Source: an uncultured Bacteroidales bacterium (lineage in GTDB: Bacteria; Bacteroidota; Bacteroidia; Bacteroidales; P3). Taken from it: a DNA stretch of 64,000 bases. The position numbers were made by a program, and so were the translations under genes. Positions 8,185-17,460 of the stretch are shown here, in pieces; the stretch's first letter is position 1, and each line of letters starts with the position of its first letter. The notes below the pieces were generated by a model. That model made no database searches, was not told where the DNA came from, and saw only the letters and a list, made by a program, of their open reading frames with translations. The stretch covers positions 1 to 64,000 of the forward strand of contig ONJQ01000012.1 of NCBI GenBank assembly GCA_900318175.1. The letters run 5' to 3'.

Positions 8185-8909
8185 GAAAACAGAGTATTAT
8201 CTTGGGGGTGTATACTGTTTCAACATCGCGGAGCTGGGGAATCTCCACTTCAAGAACCATGTTTACCCCCTCAGCCAACCGACTGTAGAACAGGGAAGGC
8301 AGTTCTTTATAGACAAGGATAATGGCTATGCTGAAGGTAGTCGTCGAAATGCTGCAATACCTTCACTTTCTGCAGGGTCTGCATGGCAATCTCAGTATGT
8401 TCTGTCAACAACTGATGAAGTGATACTGTTGGCAAATCAAGGTTAAGGTTCCAGTTTAGATACTCGCGGAACGAGAATCCTTGCATCTCATATACCACGG
8501 CATGACGACTGAGGTCGGAACGGGAATTGAGAATCTGTAGTAACGAAGAGCCGGTGAAGACAACATGGAGGTCGGGGAGGTCGTAATAGATGTTTTTCAG
8601 TTCCTGACTCCAATTGGGGTATTTATGTACCTCATCGAGATAAAGCCAACGTACGCCACGTTTTGCAAACTCTGTAGCCAATTCATAAATACTATGTGCA
8701 TCGAACCAGATTTTGTCCGCGCTGGCATACAACAACGTTTGATTGAGTTTGTGGCGCAACTTGATATGCCGCAACAAAAGAGTGGTTTTCCCAACACCTT
8801 ATGCACCCCGAATCCCGATAAGGGGGGCATTCCATTCTATTACTTGCTCCAACCCACGAACAAACTGCGTGCTAATACGATTGTATTTTGCTGTAAATAC
8901 ACTAAATAA
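8185..8909 (-). pseudogene. Broken AAA-type ATPase (DUF4143 family) gene
   Basis: Remnant of an ATPase of the AAA_14/DUF4143 type. Read on the minus strand from about 8907 it encodes FSVFTAKYNRISTQFVRG, then GIRGA, a TAA stop (at about 8801), then GVGKTTLLLRHIK in the same frame: the stop sits inside the Walker A loop. The frame continues through the Walker B region WLYLDEVHKYPNW and the sensor VFTGSS to about 8310. There a shift by one base is needed to continue into KELPSLFYSRLAEGVNMVLE, after which homology stops; the C-terminal half is missing. The uninterrupted piece is 8307-8777. With a nonsense codon, a frameshift and truncation it is not expected to make an active protein. Confidence 0.8.
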
Positions 8910-9021
8910 GCTATTTATATAAAATATTACGAATGCGATAATAAGAATATTTTGTAAACTGGGGATTACAAAAAAAATTGCAATCTCAAGATTACAATTA
9001 TCGTATTAGGACAGGCTCAAT

Positions 9022-9056
9022 AAAAAAAACGTTGCGGCGACTGCTGCAACGTTTTT
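9022..9056 (-). terminator. Terminator downstream of tRNA-Ser
   Basis: Stem of 11 bp (9025-9035 with 9046-9056; arms AAAAACGTTGC and its complement) and, on the minus strand, eight Ts after the stem. It lies 5 bases beyond the tRNA 3' end. The plus strand also has a T run, so it could work both ways. Confidence 0.8.
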
Positions 9057-9060
9057 CTCT

Positions 9061-9151
9061 TGGCGGAAAGGAAGGGATTCGAACCCTTGAAGCGCTTTTA
9101 ACGCTTACTCGCTTTCCAGGCGGGCCTCTTCAACCACTCGAGCACCTTTCC
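9061..9151 (-). tRNA. tRNA-Ser (anticodon GGA)
   Basis: Minus-strand 91-base tRNA including an encoded CCA (9061-9063). The acceptor stem GGAAAGG pairs with CCTTTCC. The anticodon loop is CTGGAAA with GGA at 9115-9117. The long variable arm of class II tRNAs is present (AAGCG / CGCTT stem) and the T arm holds GGTTCGAATCC. One oddity is a C-A mismatch in the anticodon stem (second pair of CCCGC / GCGAG), which a search tool should check. It has its own promoter upstream and a terminator downstream. Confidence 0.93.
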
Positions 9152-9205
9152 GTGTGTTGATTTTTTCAGTCAGTTAGGAGTCTTTCCCTCGTCTGAAATC
9201 GGATG

Positions 9206-9236
9206 CAAAGGTACACCTTTTTTTAGAAATAGCAAA
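9206..9236 (-). promoter_or_regulatory. Promoter of tRNA-Ser
   Basis: On the minus strand, a -33 TTTG (within 9232-9236) and a -7 TACCTTTG (9206-9213) are about 18-19 bases apart, the spacing of the Bacteroidota housekeeping promoter. The tRNA 5' end is about 55 bases downstream. Confidence 0.6.
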
Positions 9237-9244
9237 AAAAAATG

Positions 9245-9252
9245 TATATTTG
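9245..9252 (+). promoter_or_regulatory. -7 box of the zinc-peptidase-like gene
   Basis: TATATTTG followed by C matches TAnnTTTG and lies 43 bases before the ATG at 9295. It is back to back with the tRNA-Ser promoter, so the two units diverge here. Confidence 0.55.
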
Positions 9253-9294
9253 CAATGAAAGAATTTTTATCAAGCTATACTAAAACAATTAAAA

Positions 9295-10926
9295 ATGAAA
9301 AGATTAGCATTATCAATTATGACCATCACAATGCTCGCTGCAGTGGGTTGCAAGGGCAACAAAACGGAAGAAAAATCGGAAATTCAACAGAAAGTTGACG
9401 AGTATGCCGAGTTCACTTTAACCACCGACTTGAGTGTTCTGACCGAAAAAGAGAAACAGCTCATCCCGGTCTTCATCCAGATTGCCGACATCATGGATGA
9501 CTTGTATTGGGACCAGTACTTCGGACCCGAGAACCGTGCCAGCCTCGACACTATCACCGACCCCGCCATGAAGGCTTTTGCCATGATTCAGTACGGCGCT
9601 TGGGACCGCCTAGGCGAGGAACGCCCCTTCATCCCCGGATACGGCGAACGCCCCGCGGGCTGCAATTTCTACCCCATCGACATGACCGCCGAGGAGTATG
9701 ATGCCCTCGCCGACCCGGAGAAGAGCAGCCAGTACACCGTTATCCGCCGCGACGAAAACGGCGCCCTCAAGGTGGTGCCCTACCACGTGGAGTATGCCGA
9801 CCGTCTGGCAAAGGTGGACAGCCTGATGGGTGTGGCCATCGAACTGGCAGAAGATGCCGGACTGAAGAAGTACCTCACCGAACGCCGCAAAGCCCTCATG
9901 ACCGACGACTACTACGCCAGCGACCTTGCCTGGATGGACATGAAACAGAGCCGCCTGGACTTTGTGGTTGGCCCTATCGAGAACTACGACGACGCCCTCT
10001 ATGGCAGCAAGACCAGCTACGAATCCTTCATCCTGGTGAAGGATGAGAAGTGGAGCAATGACCTGGCCAAGTTCGTCACCATGCTGCCCCAGCTGCAGAG
10101 CGAACTGCCCTGCGACCCGAAGTATAAACCCGCCATGGCCGGTGCAGAGAGTGACCTGAATGTGTATGACGTCATCTACTATGCCGGTGATTGCAATGCG
10201 GGCTCGAAGACCATTGCCATCAACCTGCCCAACGATGAGCGCATCCACAAGGAGAAAGGTGCCCGCCGTCTGCAATTGAAGAATGCCATGCAAGCCAAGT
10301 TCGAGACCATCCTCATGCCCATTGCCGAGCTGCTTGTGGACAAGAGCCAGTTGGACAACGTGAACTTCAATGCCTTCTTCAGCAACGTATGCTTCCATGA
10401 GGTGGCACATGGCCTCGGCATCAAAGAGACCGTCACCGATGGCAAGAGCCTCCGCGAAGCCTTAGGCAGCCAGTACAGCGCCTGGGAAGAGGCCAAAGCC
10501 GACATCTGCGGTCTGTTCCTCACCACCCGCTTGATTGAGATGGGCGAAATCACTAACTGCACCAAGGAGGACGCCTTTGTCACCTTCATCGCTGGCATTC
10601 TGCGCAGTGTGCGCTTTGGTGCCACCGAGGCCCACGGCATTGCCAACATGATGTGCTTCAACTACCTTCAAGATAACGGTGCCTTCACTCGCAATAGCGA
10701 AGGCAAATATGTGGTCGATGTTGAGAAGGCCGAGGCTGCCATGAAGAGCTGGGCCGCACTGATCCTGCAAGTGGAAGGCGAGGGCGACATTGAGTTTGCC
10801 CGTAGCTACTCCGCCAAGAACGGCAAAATCCGTCCTGACCTTCAGGAAGACCTGGACAAGATCAGCACCCACAACATCCCCCGCGACATCCGTTACATCC
10901 AAGGCATGAAAGCCCTCGGCTTGTAA
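9295..10926 (+). CDS. Zinc metallopeptidase-like lipoprotein, DPP III (M49)-related
   Basis: 543 residues. Lipoprotein signal at the N-terminus, with a lipobox ending AAVGC and the Cys at about residue 19, so it is anchored in the envelope. A zinc-peptidase core is visible: H368-E-V-A-H372 (CFHEVAHGLG) and a downstream acidic motif EEAKAD with E398/E399, about 30 residues on, as in gluzincins. Overall layout resembles the dipeptidyl-peptidase III-related proteins of Bacteroidota, though true M49 enzymes have HEXXGH, which is HEVAHG here. It probably cleaves short peptides in the periplasm. It is a single-gene unit: own promoter, strong terminator 40 bases after the stop. Substrate unknown. 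Confidence 0.75.
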   Translation: MKRLALSIMTITMLAAVGCKGNKTEEKSEIQQKVDEYAEFTLTTDLSVLTEKEKQLIPVFIQIADIMDDLYWDQYFGPENRASLDTITDPAMKAFAMIQYGAWDRLGEERPFIPGYGERPAGCNFYPIDMTAEEYDALADPEKSSQYTVIRRDENGALKVVPYHVEYADRLAKVDSLMGVAIELAEDAGLKKYLTERRKALMTDDYYASDLAWMDMKQSRLDFVVGPIENYDDALYGSKTSYESFILVKDEKWSNDLAKFVTMLPQLQSELPCDPKYKPAMAGAESDLNVYDVIYYAGDCNAGSKTIAINLPNDERIHKEKGARRLQLKNAMQAKFETILMPIAELLVDKSQLDNVNFNAFFSNVCFHEVAHGLGIKETVTDGKSLREALGSQYSAWEEAKADICGLFLTTRLIEMGEITNCTKEDAFVTFIAGILRSVRFGATEAHGIANMMCFNYLQDNGAFTRNSEGKYVVDVEKAEAAMKSWAALILQVEGEGDIEFARSYSAKNGKIRPDLQEDLDKISTHNIPRDIRYIQGMKALGL

Positions 10927-10965
10927 TCCTTTCGCACACGGCAGCACACCATGCCGCCATCCAAT

Positions 10966-11007
10966 CAGAATCCGCCACAGGGAATGCCTGAGGCGGATTC
11001 TGTTTTT
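10966..11007 (+). terminator. Rho-independent terminator after the peptidase gene
   Basis: Perfect 11-bp stem (10966-10976 CAGAATCCGCC with 10992-11002), loop of 15 bases, followed by five Ts. It separates the peptidase gene from the polysaccharide locus. Confidence 0.9.
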
Positions 11008-11235
11008 GCCTTTAGAGGTGGCGAAAACAGGACATGAAAAGTAGCCGTATTCACCCTGTCACAACACTGTACCTCACCCATTTCATCCTTAGTTAGACTC
11101 TTTGGGAGGAGAAACTAAACCCTAACAGTGAGGAAGAGGTAGGACAAGGAATGGAGGAACGGGTGCGTTGCCGGGGGACACGACACTAAAAAACACAGAA
11201 AAGCAGACAAAAAAATCCAAAAATAAGAAAAAAAA

Positions 11236-11451
11236 CGTATCTTTGCAGATACGAATTTTGGGTTATTATATTTATAATAAACAGAATTTTGGTGGATTAC
11301 GCCCTGTGTCCTTGGATAGGGACAAGCGTTGAAAGGGCAGAATGATAGCCCCAAATCTTCCAAAGCCCTCACACACCAGTGCGAGGGAGAGGAGAAATTG
11401 TCCCCCACAAATGGGAGGAATAAGGAAAAACAACATCACCCCAAAAACGAT
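11236..11451 (+). promoter_or_regulatory. Promoter and long leader of the polysaccharide locus
   Basis: Within the 525-base gap 10927-11451. The -7 box TATCTTTG (11238-11245) sits inside a small palindrome, CGTATC / GATACG (11236-11241 and 11248-11253), which could be an operator. It is followed by an AT-only palindrome, TTATTATA / TATAATAA (11263-11280). About 200 bases of untranslated leader then precede the NusG-like gene. Long leaders are usual for UpxY-type loci, where the NusG paralogue acts on the leader RNA polymerase complex. No inverted repeats typical of an invertible capsule promoter and no recombinase gene were seen. Between 11008 and 11235 I see nothing else. Confidence 0.5.
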
Positions 11452-11997
11452 ATGGAAGCAGCACTAACGGAGAAAAAGTGGTACGCGGCAAAGGTACAGT
11501 ACAACAGGGTGCAACCCATACGTGAGCGGTTGGTGACGGACAATGTCGTGTACTTTATCCCCGAGATCATCTCCTCTCTGGTTTTCTTGGAAGCAACCGA
11601 CGACTATCTTGTCCACTTTGAGCAGGACTTCTTCTCCCGCCTGTGGATTTATCGGGATCCACTGACACGTAAGCCCTCCCCTATTCCGAACCACGAAATG
11701 GAGATTTTCATGTTTGTGTGCAGCGCAGGGAAACAGGGACTTACCTATCTGGGCGACGACAAGCCAGAGTATCACCGTGGCGACCGTGTACGAGTGACCG
11801 ACGGACCGTTCAAAGGGGCAGAGGGCCACATCGTAAGGATAAAGAAGGACCGCCGACTGGTGGTCAGCATCCGCGGCGTGGCGGCACTGGCCACGACCTA
11901 CATCCACCCACAGTTTCTGGAGCCCATATCGGTACCAGAGACAACTTCAAGATTTCTATCTCAAACCGTTATAAGCAAAAACAGCAGTGAGTTTTAA
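11452..11997 (+). CDS. UpxY-like NusG paralogue, transcription antiterminator
   Basis: 181 residues. The N-terminal NGN domain begins KKWYAAKVQYNRVQPIRERL and covers about residues 8-105; a KOW domain follows at about 125-165 (HRGDRVRVTDGPFKGAEGHI). Such specialised NusG paralogues stand first in Bacteroidota capsule operons and let RNA polymerase read through the long operon. Here it precedes some 35 genes on one strand with no internal terminator that I recognise. The frame is open upstream to 11329, but that extension lies in the leader and is low-complexity; the ATG at 11452 gives the normal N-terminus. Confidence 0.9.
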   Translation: MEAALTEKKWYAAKVQYNRVQPIRERLVTDNVVYFIPEIISSLVFLEATDDYLVHFEQDFFSRLWIYRDPLTRKPSPIPNHEMEIFMFVCSAGKQGLTYLGDDKPEYHRGDRVRVTDGPFKGAEGHIVRIKKDRRLVVSIRGVAALATTYIHPQFLEPISVPETTSRFLSQTVISKNSSEF

Positions 11998-12000
11998 ACT

Positions 12001-13185
12001 ATGAGACGACCTTTGTTCCCTTTAGACCCCCTCAAAGAGCAATACTACTACCCCAGAAAAAACTTCACCGAAGTAGGTAGCGAAGGGTGTGACACCATCG
12101 ACCCGGAGTCGATTGAGGACGAGGACGTAAGAAAGATGTTCGTCGCTGTGGAAGGTATGCCTATCAAACAAGTATACCGATGGTGCTTAGACCACCGCAA
12201 CGAATTTGCGCCCACAACGTTGTTCTGGGACATCCGCAACAATGGCGGCGACCCCATCCCTTCACGTGAAAACGGGGAACCGTACCACGCCATCCTTGTG
12301 ATGCGCCCCCTTCACACCATCTATGAGCTTGACGTCTTTTTGGCCAACGCCAATCGTCACCTCTCCGATGGAGGATACTTGGTGTGCAACTGCCGCACAT
12401 CGTCAGTCAAGAAGGCGGTGATTTACCGCGTGCTTCCGCGGGGAATCAACCGCATCTACTATGGCTTCCACTACATCTGGCACCGTGTGTTCCCAAAAAT
12501 CAAGGCCTTGAAAGGCATCTACTTTGCCGTGACAAAAGGGCGAAACCGCACGTTCCACCGCGTGGAGATACTGGGACGAATGTATCATGCGGGATTTGAA
12601 GTGGTGTACGAAAGCACAATACACGGCGAATTTCGCATCATTGCCCGCAAAGCCAAGGAGCCCATCACCGAGGGGACTCCGAGTTCGTCGCCCATCGCTA
12701 AGCTAAATCGCGTAGGCAAAGACGGCAAAATGATTACAGTCTACAAGTTCCGAACCATGTATTCCTACAGCGAGTACCTTCAGGAGTATGTCTACCAACA
12801 CAGGCGTCTGGACAAGACGGGGAAATTCTATCACGACTACCGCGTGAATACCCTTGGTGGCATACTGCGCAAGACATGGTTGGACGAGTTGCCCATGGTA
12901 GTGAACATGCTGAAAGGGGAGATGAAACTGGTAGGCGTGCGACCGCTCTCCCGCCAATTCTTTGACCTTTACACTCCCGAGATGCAGCAACTGCGTATAC
13001 AGACAAAACCGGGGCTGCTGCCCCCGCTTTATTACGAGAAGAAACAACCCGAGACGCTGGAAGAAATACAGGAATCGGAACGCCGCTATGTTGAAGCATA
13101 TCTGAAACATCCGTTGCGCACCGACTGGAAATACTTCTGGGGCATCGTGGGGAACATCCTTATACACCATAAACATTCACACTGA
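12001..13185 (+). CDS. Bacterial sugar transferase with unusual N-terminal domain
   Basis: 394 residues. The C-terminal part (about 235-390) is a bacterial sugar transferase domain, the family that moves a sugar phosphate from a nucleotide sugar to undecaprenyl phosphate: RVGKDGKMITVYKFRTM, LRKTWLDELPMVVNMLKGEM and GVRPLSRQFFD. Such enzymes start the glycan unit. The first 230 residues lack the usual membrane helices and the ILYRQ motif; instead they hold an alpha/beta region with LSDGGYLVCNCRTS and GFEVVYESTIHGEFRIIARK, which looks methyltransferase-like but without a clear SAM-binding motif. It starts 3 bases after the NusG-like gene. It is the likely first step of the pathway; the N-terminal domain role is unknown. 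Confidence 0.85.
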   Translation: MRRPLFPLDPLKEQYYYPRKNFTEVGSEGCDTIDPESIEDEDVRKMFVAVEGMPIKQVYRWCLDHRNEFAPTTLFWDIRNNGGDPIPSRENGEPYHAILVMRPLHTIYELDVFLANANRHLSDGGYLVCNCRTSSVKKAVIYRVLPRGINRIYYGFHYIWHRVFPKIKALKGIYFAVTKGRNRTFHRVEILGRMYHAGFEVVYESTIHGEFRIIARKAKEPITEGTPSSSPIAKLNRVGKDGKMITVYKFRTMYSYSEYLQEYVYQHRRLDKTGKFYHDYRVNTLGGILRKTWLDELPMVVNMLKGEMKLVGVRPLSRQFFDLYTPEMQQLRIQTKPGLLPPLYYEKKQPETLEEIQESERRYVEAYLKHPLRTDWKYFWGIVGNILIHHKHSH

Positions 13186-13203
13186 TTTTATTCCGAAAGG
13201 TTC

Positions 13204-14073
13204 ATGAACGAGACACAAGAATGGACAACAATCATCAAACCGAAAGACAAACTGTGGTCGGTTGACTTCAAAGAGTTGTGGCACTACCGCGACCTCACCT
13301 CGTTGTTTGTCAAACGCGACATCATCACCCAATACAAACAAACAGCTCTGGGCCCGCTGTGGTTCATAATACAGCCTGTCATGACCGTACTGATGTACAT
13401 GGTGGTGTTTGGCGGCATTGCCGGAATCGGCACTGACGGCATTCCTCAGCCCTTGTTCTATCTGACCGGTACCTGTATGTGGCAATACTTCTCTGACTGT
13501 CTGAACAAAACATCCAACACTTTTGTCAACAACAGTGGTCTGTTCGGCAAGGTCTATTTCCCCCGTCTTGTCGTCCCAGTGGCAAACGTTATTTCCAACC
13601 TGTTGCGCTTCGGCATTCAGCTGTCGCTGTTCTTGATTGTATATCTGATTTACAGCATTATTGGATGCCCTGCACACGTCAACATGTATGTGCTGCTCTT
13701 CCCCCTGCTGGTGGTCATGATGGCTGGACTGGCTCTGGGTTTCGGCATCATCATCTCCAGCTTGACTACAAAGTACCGCGACTTGCAAATTCTCTTCTCT
13801 TTCATCGTCCATTTGTGGATGTACGCCACCCCCATTGTGTACCCCCTGAGCTTGGTTAAGGGAAAGATGGTGGCTGGCATGAATATGTACAACATCATGC
13901 GCCTCAACCCCGTCACGCCCGTCATCGAGACGTTCAAGTACGGTTTCCTCGGAGCCGGGGAGTTCATCGGGTGGGGATGGATGGCCTACAGCTTCTTCTT
14001 CATGGTGGCACTTATCGGAGTGGGCATAGTAGTCTTTAACAAGACACAGAAGAGCTTTATGGACACAGTCTGA
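13204..14073 (+). CDS. wzm: Polysaccharide ABC exporter, permease
   Basis: 289 residues with six membrane helices, of the ABC-2 family used for O-antigen and capsule export. Family features are a cytosolic N-terminal helix rich in charge, [20 protein letters not shown] before the first helix, and a conserved loop [10 protein letters not shown]. With the ATPase encoded at 16222 it would flip the finished lipid-linked glycan over the inner membrane. The gene pair is split here by the GDP-fucose genes. It starts 18 bases after the sugar transferase. Confidence 0.93.
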   Translation: MNETQEWTTIIKPKDKLWSVDFKELWHYRDLTSLFVKRDIITQYKQTALGPLWFIIQPVMTVLMYMVVFGGIAGIGTDGIPQPLFYLTGTCMWQYFSDCLNKTSNTFVNNSGLFGKVYFPRLVVPVANVISNLLRFGIQLSLFLIVYLIYSIIGCPAHVNMYVLLFPLLVVMMAGLALGFGIIISSLTTKYRDLQILFSFIVHLWMYATPIVYPLSLVKGKMVAGMNMYNIMRLNPVTPVIETFKYGFLGAGEFIGWGWMAYSFFFMVALIGVGIVVFNKTQKSFMDTV

Positions 14074-14155
14074 ACAGGGTCAAAAGGGTCAATCCGCAAG
14101 CGGATCAATCCGATTATCACACCTCCACCCATTTTACACTTATCAAAGCAAAACA

Positions 14156-15277
14156 ATGAAAAAGGCTCTAATCACGGGCATCACAGGACAGGATGGAAGC
14201 TATTTGGCCGAATTCCTGTTAGAAAAGGGCTACGACGTCCACGGTATCATACGCCGTTCGTCGGTGGACTATCGCGAGCGCATAGCACATCTGGAGGGGC
14301 ACAAGAACTTTCACCTGCACTATGGCGATCTGGGCGACACGCTGAGCATCATTCAAGTGATGCGCAACGTCATGCCGGACGAAGTCTACAACCTTGCCGC
14401 CCAAAGCCATGTACAAGTGAGCTTCGACGCCCCCGAATACACGGCCAACGTGGACGCCACGGGGGTTCTGCGGATACTGGAAGCTGTGCGTCAATGCGGC
14501 TTGGCGGACCACTGCCGCATCTACCAAGCCAGCACTTCGGAGCTTTATGGGCGCGTGGAGCAGGTGCCACAGGACGAGGAGACGCCTTTCCACCCCTTTA
14601 GTCCCTACGCCGTGGCAAAACTCTACGGCTACTGGATTGTCAAGGAGTACCGCGATGCCTACAACATCTATTGCTGCAACGGCATCCTCTTCAACCATGA
14701 GAGCGAACGACGTGGCGAGACCTTCGTGACGCGCAAAATCACCCTTGCCGCAGCCCGCATCCGCTATGGCAAGCAGCAAAAGCTGCTTCTCGGCAACCTC
14801 TCTTCGCTGCGCGACTGGGGCTACGCCAAAGACTACGTTGAATGCATGTGGATGATACTGCAATGCCCTCATCCCGACGACTATGTCATAGCCACCGGCG
14901 AGCAACACACAGTACGAGAGTTCTGCCAGCTGGCTTTCCACTATGCCGGCATAGAGTTGCGCTGGGAGGGCGAAGGCCCCGACGAGCGGGGCATCTGCAC
15001 AGCAGTCGACCCTACTATGCCCTCTGCAAACGACCTCATTGGCAAAGAGCTGGTTGCCGTCAGTCCCGACTTCTACCGTCCCACCGATGTGGTCAACCTA
15101 CTGGGCAACCCCGCCAAAGCCGCTCGCCAACTCGGCTGGAACCCCAGAAAGACCCCTTTTGACCAGTTGGTCAAACTTATGGTGGAGAGCGACATAGCCA
15201 AAGTGGCATCAGACGATGCCGCCACAAAAGTGCGCTGCAACTTGGCAGAATATTTGGAGAAAGGAATTGTCAAATGA
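14156..15277 (+). CDS. gmd: GDP-mannose 4,6-dehydratase
   Basis: 373 residues, short-chain dehydrogenase fold. NADP-binding [15 protein letters not shown] at residues 7-21, active-site YAVAK with the Tyr-x3-Lys pair, and the family segments [20 protein letters not shown] and [16 protein letters not shown]. It converts GDP-D-mannose to GDP-4-keto-6-deoxy-D-mannose, the precursor of GDP-L-fucose and of GDP-perosamine. Its stop overlaps the start of the fucose synthase gene (ATGA). Confidence 0.97.
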   Translation: MKKALITGITGQDGSYLAEFLLEKGYDVHGIIRRSSVDYRERIAHLEGHKNFHLHYGDLGDTLSIIQVMRNVMPDEVYNLAAQSHVQVSFDAPEYTANVDATGVLRILEAVRQCGLADHCRIYQASTSELYGRVEQVPQDEETPFHPFSPYAVAKLYGYWIVKEYRDAYNIYCCNGILFNHESERRGETFVTRKITLAAARIRYGKQQKLLLGNLSSLRDWGYAKDYVECMWMILQCPHPDDYVIATGEQHTVREFCQLAFHYAGIELRWEGEGPDERGICTAVDPTMPSANDLIGKELVAVSPDFYRPTDVVNLLGNPAKAARQLGWNPRKTPFDQLVKLMVESDIAKVASDDAATKVRCNLAEYLEKGIVK

Positions 15278-16215
15278 ACCTCGACGCAAAAATATATGTT
15301 GCCGGACACCGCGGCATGGTGGGGTCCGCTATCGTGCGGGAACTGCAACGAAAGGGATACAACAACCTCTTATTGCGCACGCACGCCCAGTTGGACCTCT
15401 GCAATCAGTCCGCCGTCAACAATTTCTTTACACAAGAGCGACCGGAATACGTCTTCCTCGCTGCAGCGAAGGTGGGTGGCATCGTGGCCAACCAAACAGC
15501 ACCTGCCGATTTCATGTATCAGAACATGATGCTCGAAATGAACGTGATTCACGCAGCATGGCAAAACGGCTGCCGCAAGTTGCTCTTTCTCGGTTCATCC
15601 TGCATCTATCCCCGCTTAGCGCCGCAACCCATGCGAGAGGACTGCCTCCTCACCTCCGCCCTCGAACCCACCAACGAGGCCTACGCACTGGCCAAAATCT
15701 CAGGCCTGCGCTACTGCCAGTACCTCAACCGCCAGTACGGCACCCACTACATCAGCGTCATGCCCACCAACCTCTACGGCCCCAACGATAACTACCACCC
15801 GGAGCACAGCCACGTCCTTCCCGCCCTCATCCGCCGCTTCCATGAAGCCAAAACCTCTGGTGCTGCAGAAGTGGTCTGCTGGGGTGACGGCACACCCCTG
15901 CGCGAGTTCCTCTATGTGGACGACTTGGCCGAGCTCTGCCTCCACCTCATGAACCACTACGAGGGAGACGAAACCGTCAACGCCGGCACTGGCAAAGAAA
16001 TAACCATCAAAGAGCTCACCCAACTGGTGGCCGAGACCGTGGGATTCACAGGCCGCATCCTCTGGGACACCACACGTCCCAACGGCACCCCGCGTAAGCT
16101 CCTCGACGTCAGCAAAGCCGCACAACTGGGCTGGACCTACCGAACCGAGCTGCCCGATGGACTGCGTATGGCCTACCAAGATTTTCTTCAAAACCCCATC
16201 AGAGCCGAAAGATAA
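15274..16215 (+). CDS. fcl: GDP-L-fucose synthase
   Basis: 313 residues. NADP-binding [14 protein letters not shown] near the N-terminus, SSCIYP and the catalytic YALAK motif, and the substrate loop [16 protein letters not shown]. It epimerises and reduces the Gmd product to GDP-L-fucose. Start at the ATG in the ATGA overlap with gmd. Together the two enzymes predict fucose in the exported glycan. Confidence 0.97.
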   Translation: MNLDAKIYVAGHRGMVGSAIVRELQRKGYNNLLLRTHAQLDLCNQSAVNNFFTQERPEYVFLAAAKVGGIVANQTAPADFMYQNMMLEMNVIHAAWQNGCRKLLFLGSSCIYPRLAPQPMREDCLLTSALEPTNEAYALAKISGLRYCQYLNRQYGTHYISVMPTNLYGPNDNYHPEHSHVLPALIRRFHEAKTSGAAEVVCWGDGTPLREFLYVDDLAELCLHLMNHYEGDETVNAGTGKEITIKELTQLVAETVGFTGRILWDTTRPNGTPRKLLDVSKAAQLGWTYRTELPDGLRMAYQDFLQNPIRAER

Positions 16216-16221
16216 CCCATT

Positions 16222-17460
16222 ATGGCAACAGCAATCGAATTCAACAACGTGTCCAAGCAATACCGCCTTGGCCTCGTCTCCACCAAAACCCTCAGCCACG
16301 ACATCCAACGCTGGTGGACCATTAACATATTGGGCAAAGAAGACCCCTACCTCAAGATAGGCTCCGTCAACGACCGCGCCTCCAAAGCCGACAGCGAATA
16401 CGTCTGGGCACTCAAGGACATCGACTTCAAAGTCGAGCAGGGCGACGTCGTCGGCATCATAGGCCGCAACGGTGCAGGCAAGAGCACCCTCCTGAAACTC
16501 CTCTCCAAGGTCACCGGTCCCACCACAGGCACCATCCGCGCCCGCGGACGCATCGGCTCCCTACTCGAAGTCGGCACCGGCTTCCACCCCGAAATGACGG
16601 GCCGTGAAAACATCTACCTCAATGGTGCCATCCTCGGCATGACCAAATCCGAAATCTCGCGCAAACTCGACGAAATTGTCGACTTCAGCGGCTGCGAACG
16701 CTACATTGACACCCCCGTCAAGCGCTACAGCTCCGGCATGACCGTCCGCCTTGGCTTCGCCGTTGCGGCTTTCCTCGAACCCGAAATCCTCGTCGTTGAT
16801 GAAGTCCTCGCCGTCGGCGATGCCGAATTCCAGAAAAAAGCCATCGGCAAGATGCAGAACGTCAGCCAGGGCGAAGGGCGCACAGTCCTCTTCGTCAGCC
16901 ACAACATGGCCAGCATCCGCCAACTCTGCAAGACGGGAATACTCCTCAAGAACGGCCTCGTCGAGATGCGTGGCAACGTCGAGGACGTTGTCGACTACTA
17001 CCTCGGCAGCATGAAGTCCGTCGGCGACTTCAACCGCATAGGAAACGGAGGCGTCCTAGTGCGAGACTGCCGCCTGAGCAAAGAAAATGTCACCCTTGGA
17101 GAGAGCTTGGATATCGAAGTTGACATCGAATCCCACATCGATGCGGACATCGTCGACATCAGCTTCGACATCACCGACGAACTCGGAAAGCAAATTGCCC
17201 ACGTATCCAATTACGACGACGAATACCACATCCCCCATCTCAGCAAAGGCGAGAAAAGAACCGTCCATTGCCGGATTGAGAATATCAACCTCGCTCCCGG
17301 ATGCTACATGTCAAGCGTCTGGCTGGGCAACCCTTACACCATGTACGACCAGGTGCTCAGTTGCCTGCGTTTCTCTGTAAGCCAAAACACCACCTTCATC
17401 CGTCGCATCACACCCTACGACCGTGCCTCCAAAGTCGTACTCCAGTCCAAATGGCAATAA
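16222..17460 (+). CDS. wzt: Polysaccharide ABC exporter, ATPase with glycan-binding tail
   Basis: 412 residues. ATPase domain with Walker A GRNGAGKST at 81-89, signature YSSGMTVRLGFAVAAF, Walker B EILVVDEVLAVGD and switch His in FVSHNMAS. From about residue 255 a beta-sandwich tail follows (LDIEVDIESHIDADIVDISF), as in Wzt proteins, where it recognises the chain end before export. It pairs with the permease at 13204. The tail suggests that chain length or a terminal cap decides export. It starts 6 bases after fcl. Confidence 0.95.
   Translation: MATAIEFNNVSKQYRLGLVSTKTLSHDIQRWWTINILGKEDPYLKIGSVNDRASKADSEYVWALKDIDFKVEQGDVVGIIGRNGAGKSTLLKLLSKVTGPTTGTIRARGRIGSLLEVGTGFHPEMTGRENIYLNGAILGMTKSEISRKLDEIVDFSGCERYIDTPVKRYSSGMTVRLGFAVAAFLEPEILVVDEVLAVGDAEFQKKAIGKMQNVSQGEGRTVLFVSHNMASIRQLCKTGILLKNGLVEMRGNVEDVVDYYLGSMKSVGDFNRIGNGGVLVRDCRLSKENVTLGESLDIEVDIESHIDADIVDISFDITDELGKQIAHVSNYDDEYHIPHLSKGEKRTVHCRIENINLAPGCYMSSVWLGNPYTMYDQVLSCLRFSVSQNTTFIRRITPYDRASKVVLQSKWQ

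Noticed and set aside
11008..11451. Invertible capsule promoter (Mpi-type phase variation)
   Set aside because: No pair of longer inverted repeats flanks the promoter and there is no serine or tyrosine recombinase nearby. The palindromes seen are too short and centred on the -7 box.
14092..14105. Terminator between wzm and gmd
   Set aside because: A 6-bp inverted repeat (ATCCGC / GCGGAT) is present but no T run follows, so it is too weak to call.
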